DNA from: Pseudomonadota bacterium
Lineage (GTDB): Bacteria; Pseudomonadota; Alphaproteobacteria; Rickettsiales; Rickettsiaceae
Reading direction: 5' to 3'
Assembly (NCBI GenBank): GCA_021804505.1
Contig: JAJZHL010000047.1
Span: 1-7,219 of the forward strand
DNA: 7,219 bases
A program made the position numbers and the translations under genes. This document shows, piece by piece, positions 1-7,219 of this stretch. Every line of letters starts with the position of its first letter. The stretch's first letter is position 1. The notes beneath the pieces are model-generated. The model was given only the letters and a program-made list of their open reading frames with translations. It did not search any database and was not told the DNA's origin.

Positions 1-172
1 AATTCAAATTAATGGCAAGCTAAGAGCCACGCAAGAATTTGCTAATTCCACCACTGAGCAGGAAATTAAAAATACTGTAATTTCGTTACCAGAGGTCATA
101 AAGCATCTACAAGGTAAAGAACCAAAGCGGATTATTATTATCCCTAATAAGATTGTAAATATAGTTGTATAG
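1..172 (+). CDS. leuS: Leucyl-tRNA synthetase, C-terminal end (partial)
   Basis: Reading from base 2, 56 codons run to a TAG at 170-172. The peptide begins IQINGKLRATQEFAN and ends RIIIIPNKIVNIVV. This is the C-terminal domain of bacterial leucyl-tRNA synthetase: the family shows a 'VQVNGKLRA' strand near the end and closes with 'K-VIYVP-(K/R)LLNIVV'. The enzyme charges tRNA-Leu in the cytoplasm, and this small C-terminal domain contacts the tRNA elbow. The catalytic HIGH/KMSKS core and editing domain lie upstream, outside the window. The last conserved strand is complete, so the stop looks natural and not truncated. The stop codon abuts the palindrome that starts at 173, and the next gene (zapA) converges on it from the other strand. 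Confidence 0.93.
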   Translation, partial: IQINGKLRATQEFANSTTEQEIKNTVISLPEVIKHLQGKEPKRIIIIPNKIVNIVV

Positions 173-298
173 TATACTACTGATACTTCAAGAATTGTTT
201 TACTAAAATTTCGAAATCTTCGCTCCTCACGTACCTCTAGTACACTGCGGTGCTAAGGTTCTTATTTTGATATCCAATTCGCAGGTATCAACAGTATA
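173..298. repeat. Long imperfect palindrome, rickettsial palindromic element-like
   Basis: The 62-nt left arm (173-234) and the reverse complement of the 59-nt right arm (240-298) align along their whole length with about two thirds identity by eye and a few small gaps. The best blocks are the outer ends, TATACT-nn-TGATAC on the left against GTATCA-nn-AGTATA on the right, then GAATTG/CAATTC, AAAAT/ATTTT and an inner GTAC/GTAC around a 5-nt loop (235-239). The element fills the gap between the leuS stop and the zapA stop. Size, AT-rich arms and GC-richer tip resemble the palindromic elements scattered through Rickettsia genomes, but I cannot assign it to a named RPE family. It could also be a small non-autonomous transposable element. 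No flanking target duplication is clear. Confidence 0.72.
222..253. terminator. Possible bidirectional terminator hairpin at the palindrome tip
   Basis: Bases 222-234 can pair with 240-253 with about ten Watson-Crick pairs, a bulge and two or three mismatches, closing on a 5-nt loop. It is the GC-richest part of the palindrome and sits between convergent leuS and zapA, where a shared terminator would be expected. It is followed by TTCTTATTTT on the plus side and by an A/T-rich stretch on the minus side, but neither has an immediate clean U-tract. A factor-independent terminator is therefore only a possibility. Confidence 0.3.
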
Positions 299-302
299 AT
301 TA

Positions 303-620
303 CTATTTACCGATTTTCTTGGCAAGATTTTCTAAGTAGGTGGCTATCGTGCTAAGGGTTTCAGCAAACTTTTCTTCCTCATAAAGGGGCTGGCTACCAC
401 TACCCCTTGCAACTTTGCTAGACAGATCCTGTACTTCTTTTTGTAAACTTAATGCTAGTATTACCATTAATAATTCAAAGGAAGCAGAAGGGTTAGCTGT
501 GCGAATCTGCGTCAGGGTGTCATTTAATCTGGATGTCAAATCTTCTACTTCTTTTTTTGACTCCTCGCTGACGGCCAATTGAAAGCTTTTATTGCCTAAT
601 GTGATTGTAACTAATGACAT
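303..620 (-). CDS. zapA: Cell division protein ZapA
   Basis: The protein has 105 residues, the usual size for ZapA. ZapA is a cytoplasmic FtsZ-binding protein that crosslinks FtsZ protofilaments and steadies the Z-ring. Residues 1-40 show the N-terminal ZapA pattern, a beta strand (VTITLGNKSFQLAV) followed by an acidic helix (SEESKKEVEDLTSRLNDTL). Residues about 50-105 are helical, with a hydrophobic stretch (FELLMVILALSLQKEV) and a C-terminal helix suited to the coiled-coil dimer/tetramer of the family. The ATG at 618-620 lies 5 nt after the stop of the upstream coiled-coil gene. No convincing Shine-Dalgarno is visible, so translation may be coupled to the preceding gene. It is the last gene of the minus-strand string and ends just outside the palindrome at 173-298. 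Confidence 0.85.
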   Translation of the reverse strand: MSLVTITLGNKSFQLAVSEESKKEVEDLTSRLNDTLTQIRTANPSASFELLMVILALSLQKEVQDLSSKVARGSGSQPLYEEEKFAETLSTIATYLENLAKKIGK

Positions 621-625
621 AAGAT

Positions 626-835
626 TTATGTATTGGAATGTTTGATTGCTTCAAGCTCTGCAATATATGCTGTAATTTCCTTAAGAATTTTAGCATAGTT
701 ATCCTTGAGCTGCTCGTTTTCACTTTTTAATTTATCAATTTCCTTTCGCTGTTTAGAGATATCAAGCAAAAGGTTTTCAAGCCCCAATTCTACTTCTTGC
801 ATTAATCTAAGTAACACGTCGTCATTTACTTTCAT
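626..835 (-). CDS. Small coiled-coil protein upstream of ZapA (ZauP/ZapB-like candidate)
   Basis: A 69-residue protein starting MKVNDDVLLRLMQEVELGL. Nearly all of residues 5-65 fits a heptad pattern of leucine/isoleucine with charged residues between (for example ISKQRKEIDKLKSENEQLKD), so a single long coiled coil is the clear structural prediction. There is no signal peptide or membrane segment. The chosen ATG (833-835) lies 5 nt after the stop of the upstream gene. The frame stays open to 916, but the extra 27 residues would overlap that gene's membrane-segment codons by 76 bp and look unlike the rest. Short coiled-coil partners are encoded next to zapA in other proteobacteria, such as ZauP in Caulobacter and ZapB-like proteins in gammaproteobacteria. 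The position supports a ZapA-partner role, but coiled coils carry little family signal, so the assignment is contextual. Confidence 0.72.
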   Translation of the reverse strand: MKVNDDVLLRLMQEVELGLENLLLDISKQRKEIDKLKSENEQLKDNYAKILKEITAYIAELEAIKHSNT

Positions 836-840
836 GTAAA

Positions 841-1188
841 CTATAGTATTAAGTGATAAATCATTGAAACAATAATTAACAACAAAACGGAGCCAATAAT
901 AACATATTTCTTCCATTTATGGTTAAATAAAGCTGCCCTATCAATTCTATGCCTTGGAACAACATTTTGAAAATCTGGTTTTTCTTCCTCTTTTTCTTGA
1001 TCCTGGTCTATGCCCAAATAATTAGAATATAATCTTAAATACCCTTGCACATACACTTTGCCTGGAATTACTTCATAATCCCCTTCTTCTAGCGCGATCA
1101 AGTATTGTTTACGTATTTTTAAGATATCAGATAACTCCTCAATGGTCTTACCTGAGTCTAATCTAGCTTGTTTAAGAGGTGATGTCAT
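841..1188 (-). CDS. RodZ-like helix-turn-helix protein with one C-terminal membrane helix
   Basis: A 115-residue protein. Residues 4-60 match the N-terminal HTH domain of RodZ (HTH_25 type): LKQARLDSGKTIEELSD, then IRKQYLIALEEGDYEVIPG and YVQGYLRLYSNYLGID. In RodZ this domain binds the actin homologue MreB in the cytoplasm and does not mainly act as a repressor. Residues 61-94 are a charged linker ending in basic residues (HKWKK). Residues 95-115 are one hydrophobic helix (YVIIGSVLLLIIVSMIYHLIL) that ends the protein, predicting N-inside orientation. Full RodZ (about 337 aa in E. coli) continues into a periplasmic beta domain, which is absent here. The ATG at 1186-1188 is 3 nt after the gdh stop, so co-transcription is likely. 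A membrane-anchored HTH regulator is the alternative. Confidence 0.78.
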   Translation of the reverse strand: MTSPLKQARLDSGKTIEELSDILKIRKQYLIALEEGDYEVIPGKVYVQGYLRLYSNYLGIDQDQEKEEEKPDFQNVVPRHRIDRAALFNHKWKKYVIIGSVLLLIIVSMIYHLIL

Positions 1189-1191
1189 AAT

Positions 1192-4100
1192 CTACTCAAG
1201 TCTACGTAAAAATATTTCAAATTCCTTATTCGATAAAATTAGCATGCTTAGATCTATATTTTTCTGCAGTCTGATTCCTTTGATGAAGTTTATAAACACA
1301 TCAGCAGAACCCTTATTATTATCAATCCAATAATCTAAATCAATACTTACTTTAGATTTCTCAAGTATTTTTATCAATAACCTTCTCTGCTTATCATACA
1401 AATCATCTTTTAAAGACTGAATTGACAATTTACTCCAATAGGAATCAGTAATTTGGATATCGCATAGCTTTCTGAGCCAATCAATGCTAAACTTATTACC
1501 CACTGCAAAATATAAGTTAGCCACATCCGTATCACTTACTTTGGTCTTTTCTGCAACATGTAGTATATCAAAAACTGAAACTAAACTATCCAAGGTTGCA
1601 ATTTTAGCAGCAAGGGTTTTAGGTATGGCTGAAGCAGTATATGTTGAGATTTTATCATCATATTTAACCTTTGCTTCTCCAAGTAATAAATTACCGATTA
1701 TCTGGCTAAGTGATCTCGATGGTTTGTAAAACTCTTCTATAGTATTACTGATATTGATAGGATGCTTAATATGTTTCGCAAACCAAGACGTCCCTCTTCG
1801 GATAATTTTTTCAAGCTCAATAAACATATCGATTCTAATACGGTAATCAATATGATGAGGCAAGCTTTCCACCTCAGCCCATAAGTTATCTATATCAAAA
1901 ATTTCACAAACAATAGTATAAGAACGCACTATATCGCATAGAGCAGCACCGGTCTGACGTTTTATAACATTAAGGTTTGGTCCGTTTAATTGATTAATAA
2001 TTTTATTAGTAACAACTGTTCTAATTATTTCATGCTTAAGCGGGTGAGATAAAATTTCTGCACGGAACTTTTCTCTCATTAATTCAGGGAAATAGTTAAT
2101 TAAGTATGATTCAAAATATTTATCTTGTGAGAATGTTGCTCCTATCAAATCATTGTAAGTTGCTCTCTTGCTGTAAGAAAGTAATATACAAAGTTCTGGG
2201 CGCGTCATTGGTTCTTTACCAGCAGCCCTTCTGCTCATCTCCTCTCTTGTAGGCAAGAACTCCACAGCTCGATCAAGTAATTTTTTTTCTTCTAACGTAT
2301 CGATAAATTGGCTGAATACATCAGTAGTTAAGGCAGGGGATAATCCCATTATATTAAGAGCTTGGTTTTGCTTATAATTATCTAGTAATACTAGCTGCTC
2401 TACTTGCTCTGTCATATCCACTAAAAGCTTATTACGTTCAGCTAAGCTTATTTTGCCTGTAGACATAGCATGATTAAGAGCAATTTTAATATTTACTTCG
2501 TGATCAGAACAATCGACACCACCTGAATTATCAATAAAATCAGTGTTAATTCTACCGCCAGCCTTACTATATTCTATTCTTCCTTGCTGTGATACACCAA
2601 CATTTCCGCCTTCGGCGATTACCTTGGCTCGCACCATATTACCATTAATACGCAGATTATCATTTGTTTTATCCCCCACTTCCAAGTGACTTTCTGTAGT
2701 AGCTTTAATATAAGTGCCTATGCCACCATTCCACAGCAAATCAACTTTGGCTCGTAAAATAGCTTGTATTAATTCTTCAGGCGTAAGGCTATCGGTATTT
2801 ATATCTAATAATTGCTTTATCTCTGGTGATAAGTCAATGGATTTACTAGCCCTCTCAAACACACCACCACCTTTAGAAATTAGCTTTGGATTATAATCTG
2901 ACCAATTTGATGCGGGTAATGCAAATAGTCGAGCACGTTCGTGGAAGCTACTATTCATATCAGGATTTGGATCAAGGAATATGTGTTTATGGTTAAATGC
3001 AGCAACCAATTTTATTACTTTAGATCTCAGCATTCCGTTACCGAAAACATCACCGGACATATCACCGATACCAACAACAAGAATAGGATCTTTTTGTACA
3101 TTAATTCCCATAGCTTCAAAATGATTTACTACCGATATCCATGTTCCTTTTGAGGTAATAGCCATCTTTTTATGATCGTACCCAGCAGACCCGCCTGAAG
3201 CAAAAGCATCCCCAAGCCAAAAATTATATTCGCTTGCAACACTATTAGCATAATCAGAAAAGGTCGCAGTACCTTTATCTGCAGCAACTACTAAATAAGG
3301 GTCTTCCTGGTCATAGATAATAGTGTTAGATGGTTGGACAATTTTTCCATCCACTATGTTGTCGGTAATGTCAAGAATGCCCCTAAGGAAGTTTTTGTAA
3401 CATGCAATTGCTTTTTCCTTATATTCAGTATTACTTAAGTTATCCTCAGTAAAATTAAGAGAAAACCCTCCTTTTGATCCTACTGGTACAATAACAGAGT
3501 TTTTTGTCATCTGGGATTTCATTAGGCCGAGTACTTCTGTCCTATAATCTTCACCTCTATCAGACCATCTAAGTCCACCTCTGGCTACTTTGCCGCCTCT
3601 TAAATGAATAGCCTCAAAATCATTGGCATAAACAAATATTTCGGCAAAAGGGATAGGCAAAGGTAAGCCTGGTACTTTATGAGAATCAAATTTAAAAGAG
3701 AAATAATTTTTACCAGGTAATTCTTGCTTAGGATCGGGTTGATAACAGTTAGTTCTAACAATGGCTTCGATAATACCAAACATTGTTCTTAATACTTTAT
3801 CTTCACTACTACTAGTAATTTCATTTAGATAATTATTAATTTGACTTTTTATAGAATCTATCCGCTTTTCTGAAAAAGTTTTTGGATTAAATTTAGCATC
3901 AAATAAATCAACAAGCATTTTGGTGTAGGTAAAATGCTTGATCAAAGTCAATTGCACATACCCTTTTCCGTAAATGAAACAAGTTTGATGTAGATATCTA
4001 GTTAATGCTTTCACTAGCTTTACTTGCCACCAATTAAAGCCGGATAATACTATTAACTTACTTAAAGAATCGTTAGCAAGCACACCAGCTGTCATCTTAT

Positions 4101-6021
4101 TGATGGCTTCTTCTACATTTATCTTTAATAAAGCAATATCGCCCTCAATTGGCATAAGAGCATCAAGCGTAAATTCGTATATCCAACTTTCTTTTATGTC
4201 TCCGGTGTGTTTTATGGCAAAACTCTGTTCATCTACTGCTCTGAATCCTAAATTCTCAATGGAAGGTAAGAGGTTAGAAAGAGTTAATTTTGGTGCAGGA
4301 CTATATATTTTTAGCTGGAATTCTTTTTGTGTAATAGATATCAAGTTAAATATTATTTTTTGATGGCGGCTTGCCTCTTGTAGATACTCTAAATCTATTA
4401 CAGCAGTTGAAGGACTAAATTTTTCTCTATAGTCAGCAGGAAAAATATGTTCAAAGAGTTGAAATTTAATCCCACCATTATATTCACCGAATTGCTTACA
4501 AAGATTGTAATGAAAATTCTCACTCCAACGAATAGAAATTTGATCTAGTTCTTGTTCTATTGCTTCTATATCAAAGTTAATATCAGCCTTACCTTTAACT
4601 TCCAAAGTGAGAAATAAATAGGAGAAATTTTCTGCTACCTCTACTACACAATCGGATAGTATCCGTCCATTAAATTTATCTGATAAGAATATGTCTATTG
4701 TATTATGTACCTCCGGTGTTAAGCGATCTCTAGGTAAGAATATTATGAAATTAATAAATGATCTTAACCAATTTTGTTGCACAAATAATTTTAGTTTTCT
4801 GCTCATCATACCAGACAATACGTACAAGCACATACAGTATAAATCATCCTGATCTATTTGTATGAGAATCTCTTTAGGGAAAGATTGTATTATATTTCTT
4901 AGCCTATTTGCATTATAACCACTAACAGGAAATCTAGTTTGATCAATAACGAATTGCAGCTTTTTTCTTAATATTGGAATCTGTGAAACTGACTGATAAG
5001 CTATAGCAGAACTATATAAACCGAAAATTATGCTACCTATATTATATTTTCCGTCTTTATCTAATTTTTTTATTAAAACAAAATCTATTAAGCTCCTTCT
5101 ATGTACAGTAGATAATGTATTAATTTTACCGAAGATTAGCAGCTGTTTTTCATATAAAGAATCGGTAGAATGCTTTATAACATCATAAATTTCACTTTGA
5201 ATACTTTGTAGTATAGTGGGCGCGCCATCTTCTGACAAAAATTTCTGATCCTTAGTATCAAAATCTATCATTCCCAAAAAGGTAAAATTATCATTCTGCA
5301 ACCAATTTAGGAATTCGCAAGCTTCCTTATAATCTACTTTATTTTTTGCATATAATTCTGCTTTGCCCTCTATTTCACTAGAAATTAGATCAACTTTTTT
5401 TATAAGTTTGTGCCATATATCATGTGTTGAATTAACTTGATCAAGAATACGGTTTAAAGAAGATATTAAGGAATTCACAGCATCCCGATCAAAATTCCCT
5501 AAAATAGTAATATGAACTAAGGATTCAGTTTTGCTAGTCTTGCTTTCTGTTTCTAATATTTCTTGCAGCTGACCATTATTATCTCTCTCGCAAGGCAATA
5601 CAAGATGTAGTAAAAATTTAGCTTTGAGGTGTAGAGTTGAGAGTAAACAAATGATTGAGTCAACTGTAAAGGGTTTATTATCAGTAAGAAGGAGAATATT
5701 GATAGCAGGGTTATTTTCAACTAGGCTACTCGTAATCTCTAATTTCCCTTTATTATTAGGCCTTTTATTAATAAAATCAAATGCCTCATGTGCAAACCCC
5801 CCAAATAGTTCTTTTCTATCTGTAAATCTATAGTCAACTGGTATATAAAGAAGAAATTTCTGTACAAATTTACTATAAAGGGAATTTCCACCTTTAGCCT
5901 GATTCAGGGATAAAATATCGGCTTCATAATTAGGAACCTGGCAGGTAACCCTATTAAAAGCTAGAGGTGTTTTGTTGATTGTCATATTCTCTACCAATAA
6001 AGTGGATGTATTTTCGTTCAA
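1192..6021 (-). CDS. gdhB: Large NAD-specific glutamate dehydrogenase
   Basis: A 1,609-residue protein of the large (about 180 kDa) NAD-GDH class, which oxidatively deaminates glutamate to 2-oxoglutarate and ammonia in the cytoplasm. Length is normal. Residues 1 to about 750 are the divergent N-terminal regulatory part (ACT-like domains in this family). The catalytic region follows at about 755-1250: [20 protein letters not shown] (805-824), [21 protein letters not shown] with Lys834, Lys840 and Lys850, the Rossmann loop [13 protein letters not shown] (984-996), and [15 protein letters not shown] (1163-1177). PMTRPEL near 1270 opens the helical C-terminal domain. All expected active-site lysines are present and no frameshift is seen. 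The start is uncertain: the frame's first candidate is TTG at 6019-6021, and the first ATG is at 5983-5985 (residue 13). Neither has a well-spaced Shine-Dalgarno. Related proteins are called GdhB (Pseudomonas), GDH2 or GdhZ (Caulobacter). It is the first gene of a four-gene minus-strand string. Confidence 0.95.
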   Translation of the reverse strand: MNENTSTLLVENMTINKTPLAFNRVTCQVPNYEADILSLNQAKGGNSLYSKFVQKFLLYIPVDYRFTDRKELFGGFAHEAFDFINKRPNNKGKLEITSSLVENNPAINILLLTDNKPFTVDSIICLLSTLHLKAKFLLHLVLPCERDNNGQLQEILETESKTSKTESLVHITILGNFDRDAVNSLISSLNRILDQVNSTHDIWHKLIKKVDLISSEIEGKAELYAKNKVDYKEACEFLNWLQNDNFTFLGMIDFDTKDQKFLSEDGAPTILQSIQSEIYDVIKHSTDSLYEKQLLIFGKINTLSTVHRRSLIDFVLIKKLDKDGKYNIGSIIFGLYSSAIAYQSVSQIPILRKKLQFVIDQTRFPVSGYNANRLRNIIQSFPKEILIQIDQDDLYCMCLYVLSGMMSRKLKLFVQQNWLRSFINFIIFLPRDRLTPEVHNTIDIFLSDKFNGRILSDCVVEVAENFSYLFLTLEVKGKADINFDIEAIEQELDQISIRWSENFHYNLCKQFGEYNGGIKFQLFEHIFPADYREKFSPSTAVIDLEYLQEASRHQKIIFNLISITQKEFQLKIYSPAPKLTLSNLLPSIENLGFRAVDEQSFAIKHTGDIKESWIYEFTLDALMPIEGDIALLKINVEEAINKMTAGVLANDSLSKLIVLSGFNWWQVKLVKALTRYLHQTCFIYGKGYVQLTLIKHFTYTKMLVDLFDAKFNPKTFSEKRIDSIKSQINNYLNEITSSSEDKVLRTMFGIIEAIVRTNCYQPDPKQELPGKNYFSFKFDSHKVPGLPLPIPFAEIFVYANDFEAIHLRGGKVARGGLRWSDRGEDYRTEVLGLMKSQMTKNSVIVPVGSKGGFSLNFTEDNLSNTEYKEKAIACYKNFLRGILDITDNIVDGKIVQPSNTIIYDQEDPYLVVAADKGTATFSDYANSVASEYNFWLGDAFASGGSAGYDHKKMAITSKGTWISVVNHFEAMGINVQKDPILVVGIGDMSGDVFGNGMLRSKVIKLVAAFNHKHIFLDPNPDMNSSFHERARLFALPASNWSDYNPKLISKGGGVFERASKSIDLSPEIKQLLDINTDSLTPEELIQAILRAKVDLLWNGGIGTYIKATTESHLEVGDKTNDNLRINGNMVRAKVIAEGGNVGVSQQGRIEYSKAGGRINTDFIDNSGGVDCSDHEVNIKIALNHAMSTGKISLAERNKLLVDMTEQVEQLVLLDNYKQNQALNIMGLSPALTTDVFSQFIDTLEEKKLLDRAVEFLPTREEMSRRAAGKEPMTRPELCILLSYSKRATYNDLIGATFSQDKYFESYLINYFPELMREKFRAEILSHPLKHEIIRTVVTNKIINQLNGPNLNVIKRQTGAALCDIVRSYTIVCEIFDIDNLWAEVESLPHHIDYRIRIDMFIELEKIIRRGTSWFAKHIKHPINISNTIEEFYKPSRSLSQIIGNLLLGEAKVKYDDKISTYTASAIPKTLAAKIATLDSLVSVFDILHVAEKTKVSDTDVANLYFAVGNKFSIDWLRKLCDIQITDSYWSKLSIQSLKDDLYDKQRRLLIKILEKSKVSIDLDYWIDNNKGSADVFINFIKGIRLQKNIDLSMLILSNKEFEIFLRRLE

Positions 6022-6044
6022 AAGCCTATAGAATTGAGAGACAT

Positions 6045-6071
6045 ATTATATTAAATAACTTACTTACGCAA
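6045..6071 (-). promoter_or_regulatory. Predicted promoter of the gdh-rodZ-like-zapA string
   Basis: On the minus strand a perfect TATAAT (plus 6045-6050) lies upstream of gdh. Fifteen bases further upstream is TTGCGT (plus 6066-6071), which keeps the TTG of the -35 consensus but has a short spacer. A start point near 6038 would leave about 16 nt before the TTG codon at 6021 or about 52 nt before the ATG at 5985, so it does not settle the start. The 65-bp divergent region (6022-6086) must also hold the mnmE promoter. On the plus strand I see only TTGAGA (6034-6039) without a good -10, so that one is not called. No operator or riboswitch structure is apparent. Confidence 0.45.
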
Positions 6072-6076
6072 GAGGA
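6071..6076 (+). promoter_or_regulatory. Ribosome binding site of mnmE, supports a GTG start
   Basis: AGAGGA lies 10 nt before the GTG at 6087-6089. It is the best Shine-Dalgarno in the window. The frame is open upstream with no ATG, so this site together with the conserved METIFAQ beginning fixes GTG as the start. Confidence 0.75.
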
Positions 6077-6086
6077 CAGAACTACT

Positions 6087-7219
6087 GTGGAAACCATTTT
6101 TGCTCAAAGCTCTAAACCTGGCAAAGCCGGTATTGCCGTATTTCGTATCTCGGGCCCTCACAGCTTATTAGCGCTAAAGCGGGTAATAGGCAATACTACC
6201 ATAGAGTTAGTTCCGAGGATGACATATTTTAAAAGGTTAATACATCCTACCACTCAAGAATTAATTGATAATGCAGTGGTAGTATATTTTCAAGGTCCAG
6301 CAAGTTTTACCGGAGAAGATGTGGTAGAAATATATACTCATGGCAGTATCGCTATCGCAACCATGTTGAGTGAAGCAATCCTCAGCTCAGGCTATGTTAG
6401 ACTTGCTGAACCTGGAGAATTTACCCGGAGGGCATTTCTAAATAATAAATTTGATTTAACTGCGGCAGAAGGAATAGCTGATTTAATTGAAGCAGAAACA
6501 ATTTGGCAGCATCGGCAAGCCATTAAACAAGCTGGTGGTGAACTTGAAGAACTTTATAATAGTTGGAGGAACTCCTTACTTACTATTATAAGCTTATTGG
6601 AGGCATATATAGATTTTCCAGAGGAAGAAATACCACAAGAAATATTAAATAGAGTCCACGCTATTAGTGGAGAATTAAAAGATGCTATAATAAGTCATTT
6701 GAATGATAGTAGACGAGGAGAGAGATTGCGTAGCGGTATCAAGCTCGCTATTGTTGGGGCTCCTAATGTTGGTAAATCTAGTTTGCTCAACTTTTTGATG
6801 CAAAGAGATGTAGCTATTGTATCGAGTATAGCTGGTACGACAAGGGATGTCATTGAAGGACATTTAGACATTGGAGGATATCCAATTATAATACAAGACA
6901 CAGCTGGTATCAGGTCTAGTAGCGATATAATAGAACAAGAAGGTATTAAACGAGCTATTGAGTCAGCCAAAATGGCTGATATTAAAATTATTATGCTAGA
7001 TGCAACAAAACTGGTAAATCCTGAAGAATGGTTTGCAGATATTATCGACGATAATACTATAATTATTATCAATAAAATAGATCTACTTGAGAACACAATT
7101 GAACTAGTCAAACATAACTTAAAAATTTCTATAAAAGAAAAATTAGGATTAGAAGCATTATTAAAAACAATTGAAAAAAAGGCTCAGCTGATAGCTGGCT
7201 TAACTGAAGTGCCACATAT
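6087..7219 (+). CDS. mnmE: tRNA uridine-5-carboxymethylaminomethyl modification GTPase MnmE (partial, 3' end cut)
   Basis: 377 codons are present; the family averages about 450, so roughly 70 residues, including the usual C-terminal CIGK motif, lie beyond the window. MnmE (TrmE) works with MnmG to build the cmnm5 group on wobble uridine 34 of certain tRNAs, using a formyl/methylene-THF carbon. The N-terminal folate-binding domain includes [12 protein letters not shown] (12-23) and [15 protein letters not shown] (73-87). The helical domain follows, with [18 protein letters not shown] (117-134). The inserted G domain has the P-loop GAPNVGKSS (224-232), GTTRD (250-254), DTAGIR (271-276) and NKID (329-332). 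Asn227 is the expected potassium-binding residue, and the K-loop [10 protein letters not shown] is typical. The G5 'SAK' position reads SIK. The start is GTG, divergent from gdh with 65 bp between. Confidence 0.95.
   Translation, partial: METIFAQSSKPGKAGIAVFRISGPHSLLALKRVIGNTTIELVPRMTYFKRLIHPTTQELIDNAVVVYFQGPASFTGEDVVEIYTHGSIAIATMLSEAILSSGYVRLAEPGEFTRRAFLNNKFDLTAAEGIADLIEAETIWQHRQAIKQAGGELEELYNSWRNSLLTIISLLEAYIDFPEEEIPQEILNRVHAISGELKDAIISHLNDSRRGERLRSGIKLAIVGAPNVGKSSLLNFLMQRDVAIVSSIAGTTRDVIEGHLDIGGYPIIIQDTAGIRSSSDIIEQEGIKRAIESAKMADIKIIMLDATKLVNPEEWFADIIDDNTIIIINKIDLLENTIELVKHNLKISIKEKLGLEALLKTIEKKAQLIAGLTEVPH

Noticed and set aside
836..916. N-terminal extension of the coiled-coil gene to an upstream start at 914-916
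   Set aside because: It would overlap the RodZ-like gene's membrane-helix codons by 76 bp, adds cysteine/aromatic-rich residues unlike the coiled coil, and the internal ATG at 833-835 sits neatly 5 nt after the upstream stop.
1142..5833. Several plus-strand open frames of 60-87 codons across the gdh region
   Set aside because: All are antisense to gdh or the RodZ-like gene, show no family motif and are consistent with chance open frames opposite a real gene.
1192..6021. Palindromic element inserted in frame within gdh, as happens in some rickettsial genes
   Set aside because: Length is normal for the family and I see no low-complexity basic insert or inverted repeat breaking a conserved block.
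6034..6061. Possible plus-strand promoter for mnmE, TTGAGA with TAACTT 16 bases later
   Set aside because: The -10 matches the consensus at only about half its positions; TATTAT at 6044-6049 is better but has no -35 at suitable spacing. An mnmE promoter must be near, but I cannot place it.
6695..7111. 138-codon open frame on the minus strand, rich in Ser/Ile
   Set aside because: It lies entirely antisense to the G domain of mnmE, whose motifs are intact; the hydrophobic Ser/Ile-rich translation is a typical AT-rich shadow.
1..7219. CRISPR array, tRNA, rRNA, insertion sequence or phage genes
   Set aside because: No regularly spaced repeats, cloverleaf, transposase motif or phage-type gene is visible; coding sequence fills almost the entire window.

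Overview
This is an AT-rich chromosomal segment that looks like it comes from an obligate intracellular alphaproteobacterium of the family Rickettsiaceae (Rickettsia or a relative such as Tisiphia, Megaira or Orientia). The reasons are low GC, codons ending mostly in A/T, an MnmE whose N-terminus (METIFAQSS..., then [18 protein letters not shown]) closely matches rickettsial MnmE as I remember it, and a 126-bp imperfect palindrome between genes that resembles rickettsial palindromic elements. The genus cannot be fixed by eye.

Layout, left to right. Bases 1-172 hold the last 56 codons of leuS (leucyl-tRNA synthetase, + strand). Bases 173-298 are almost entirely a long imperfect inverted repeat lying between two convergent genes. 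Bases 303-6021 are a compact minus-strand gene string with gaps of only 3 to 5 nt. In transcription order it runs: large NAD-dependent glutamate dehydrogenase (about 1,609 aa), a small RodZ-like helix-turn-helix/membrane protein (115 aa), a 69-aa coiled-coil protein (ZauP/ZapB-like candidate) and ZapA (105 aa). Bases 6022-6086 are a short divergent intergenic region with a consensus TATAAT for the minus-strand string and a good Shine-Dalgarno for the plus-strand gene. Bases 6087-7219 are the first 377 codons of mnmE (tRNA-modifying GTPase, + strand), cut by the window end.

How the genes may work together. Most of the window is ordinary housekeeping. The part worth attention is the minus-strand string. 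A large NAD-GDH, which feeds glutamate carbon into the TCA cycle, is apparently co-transcribed with three small proteins of the division and shape machinery: RodZ-like (MreB side), a coiled coil, and ZapA (FtsZ side). In Caulobacter a large NAD-GDH (GdhZ) is known to act on FtsZ, and a coiled-coil protein (ZauP) is encoded next to ZapA. The arrangement therefore suggests a glutamate-to-division coupling unit. That coupling is inference from gene order and family knowledge; the sequence alone does not prove it.
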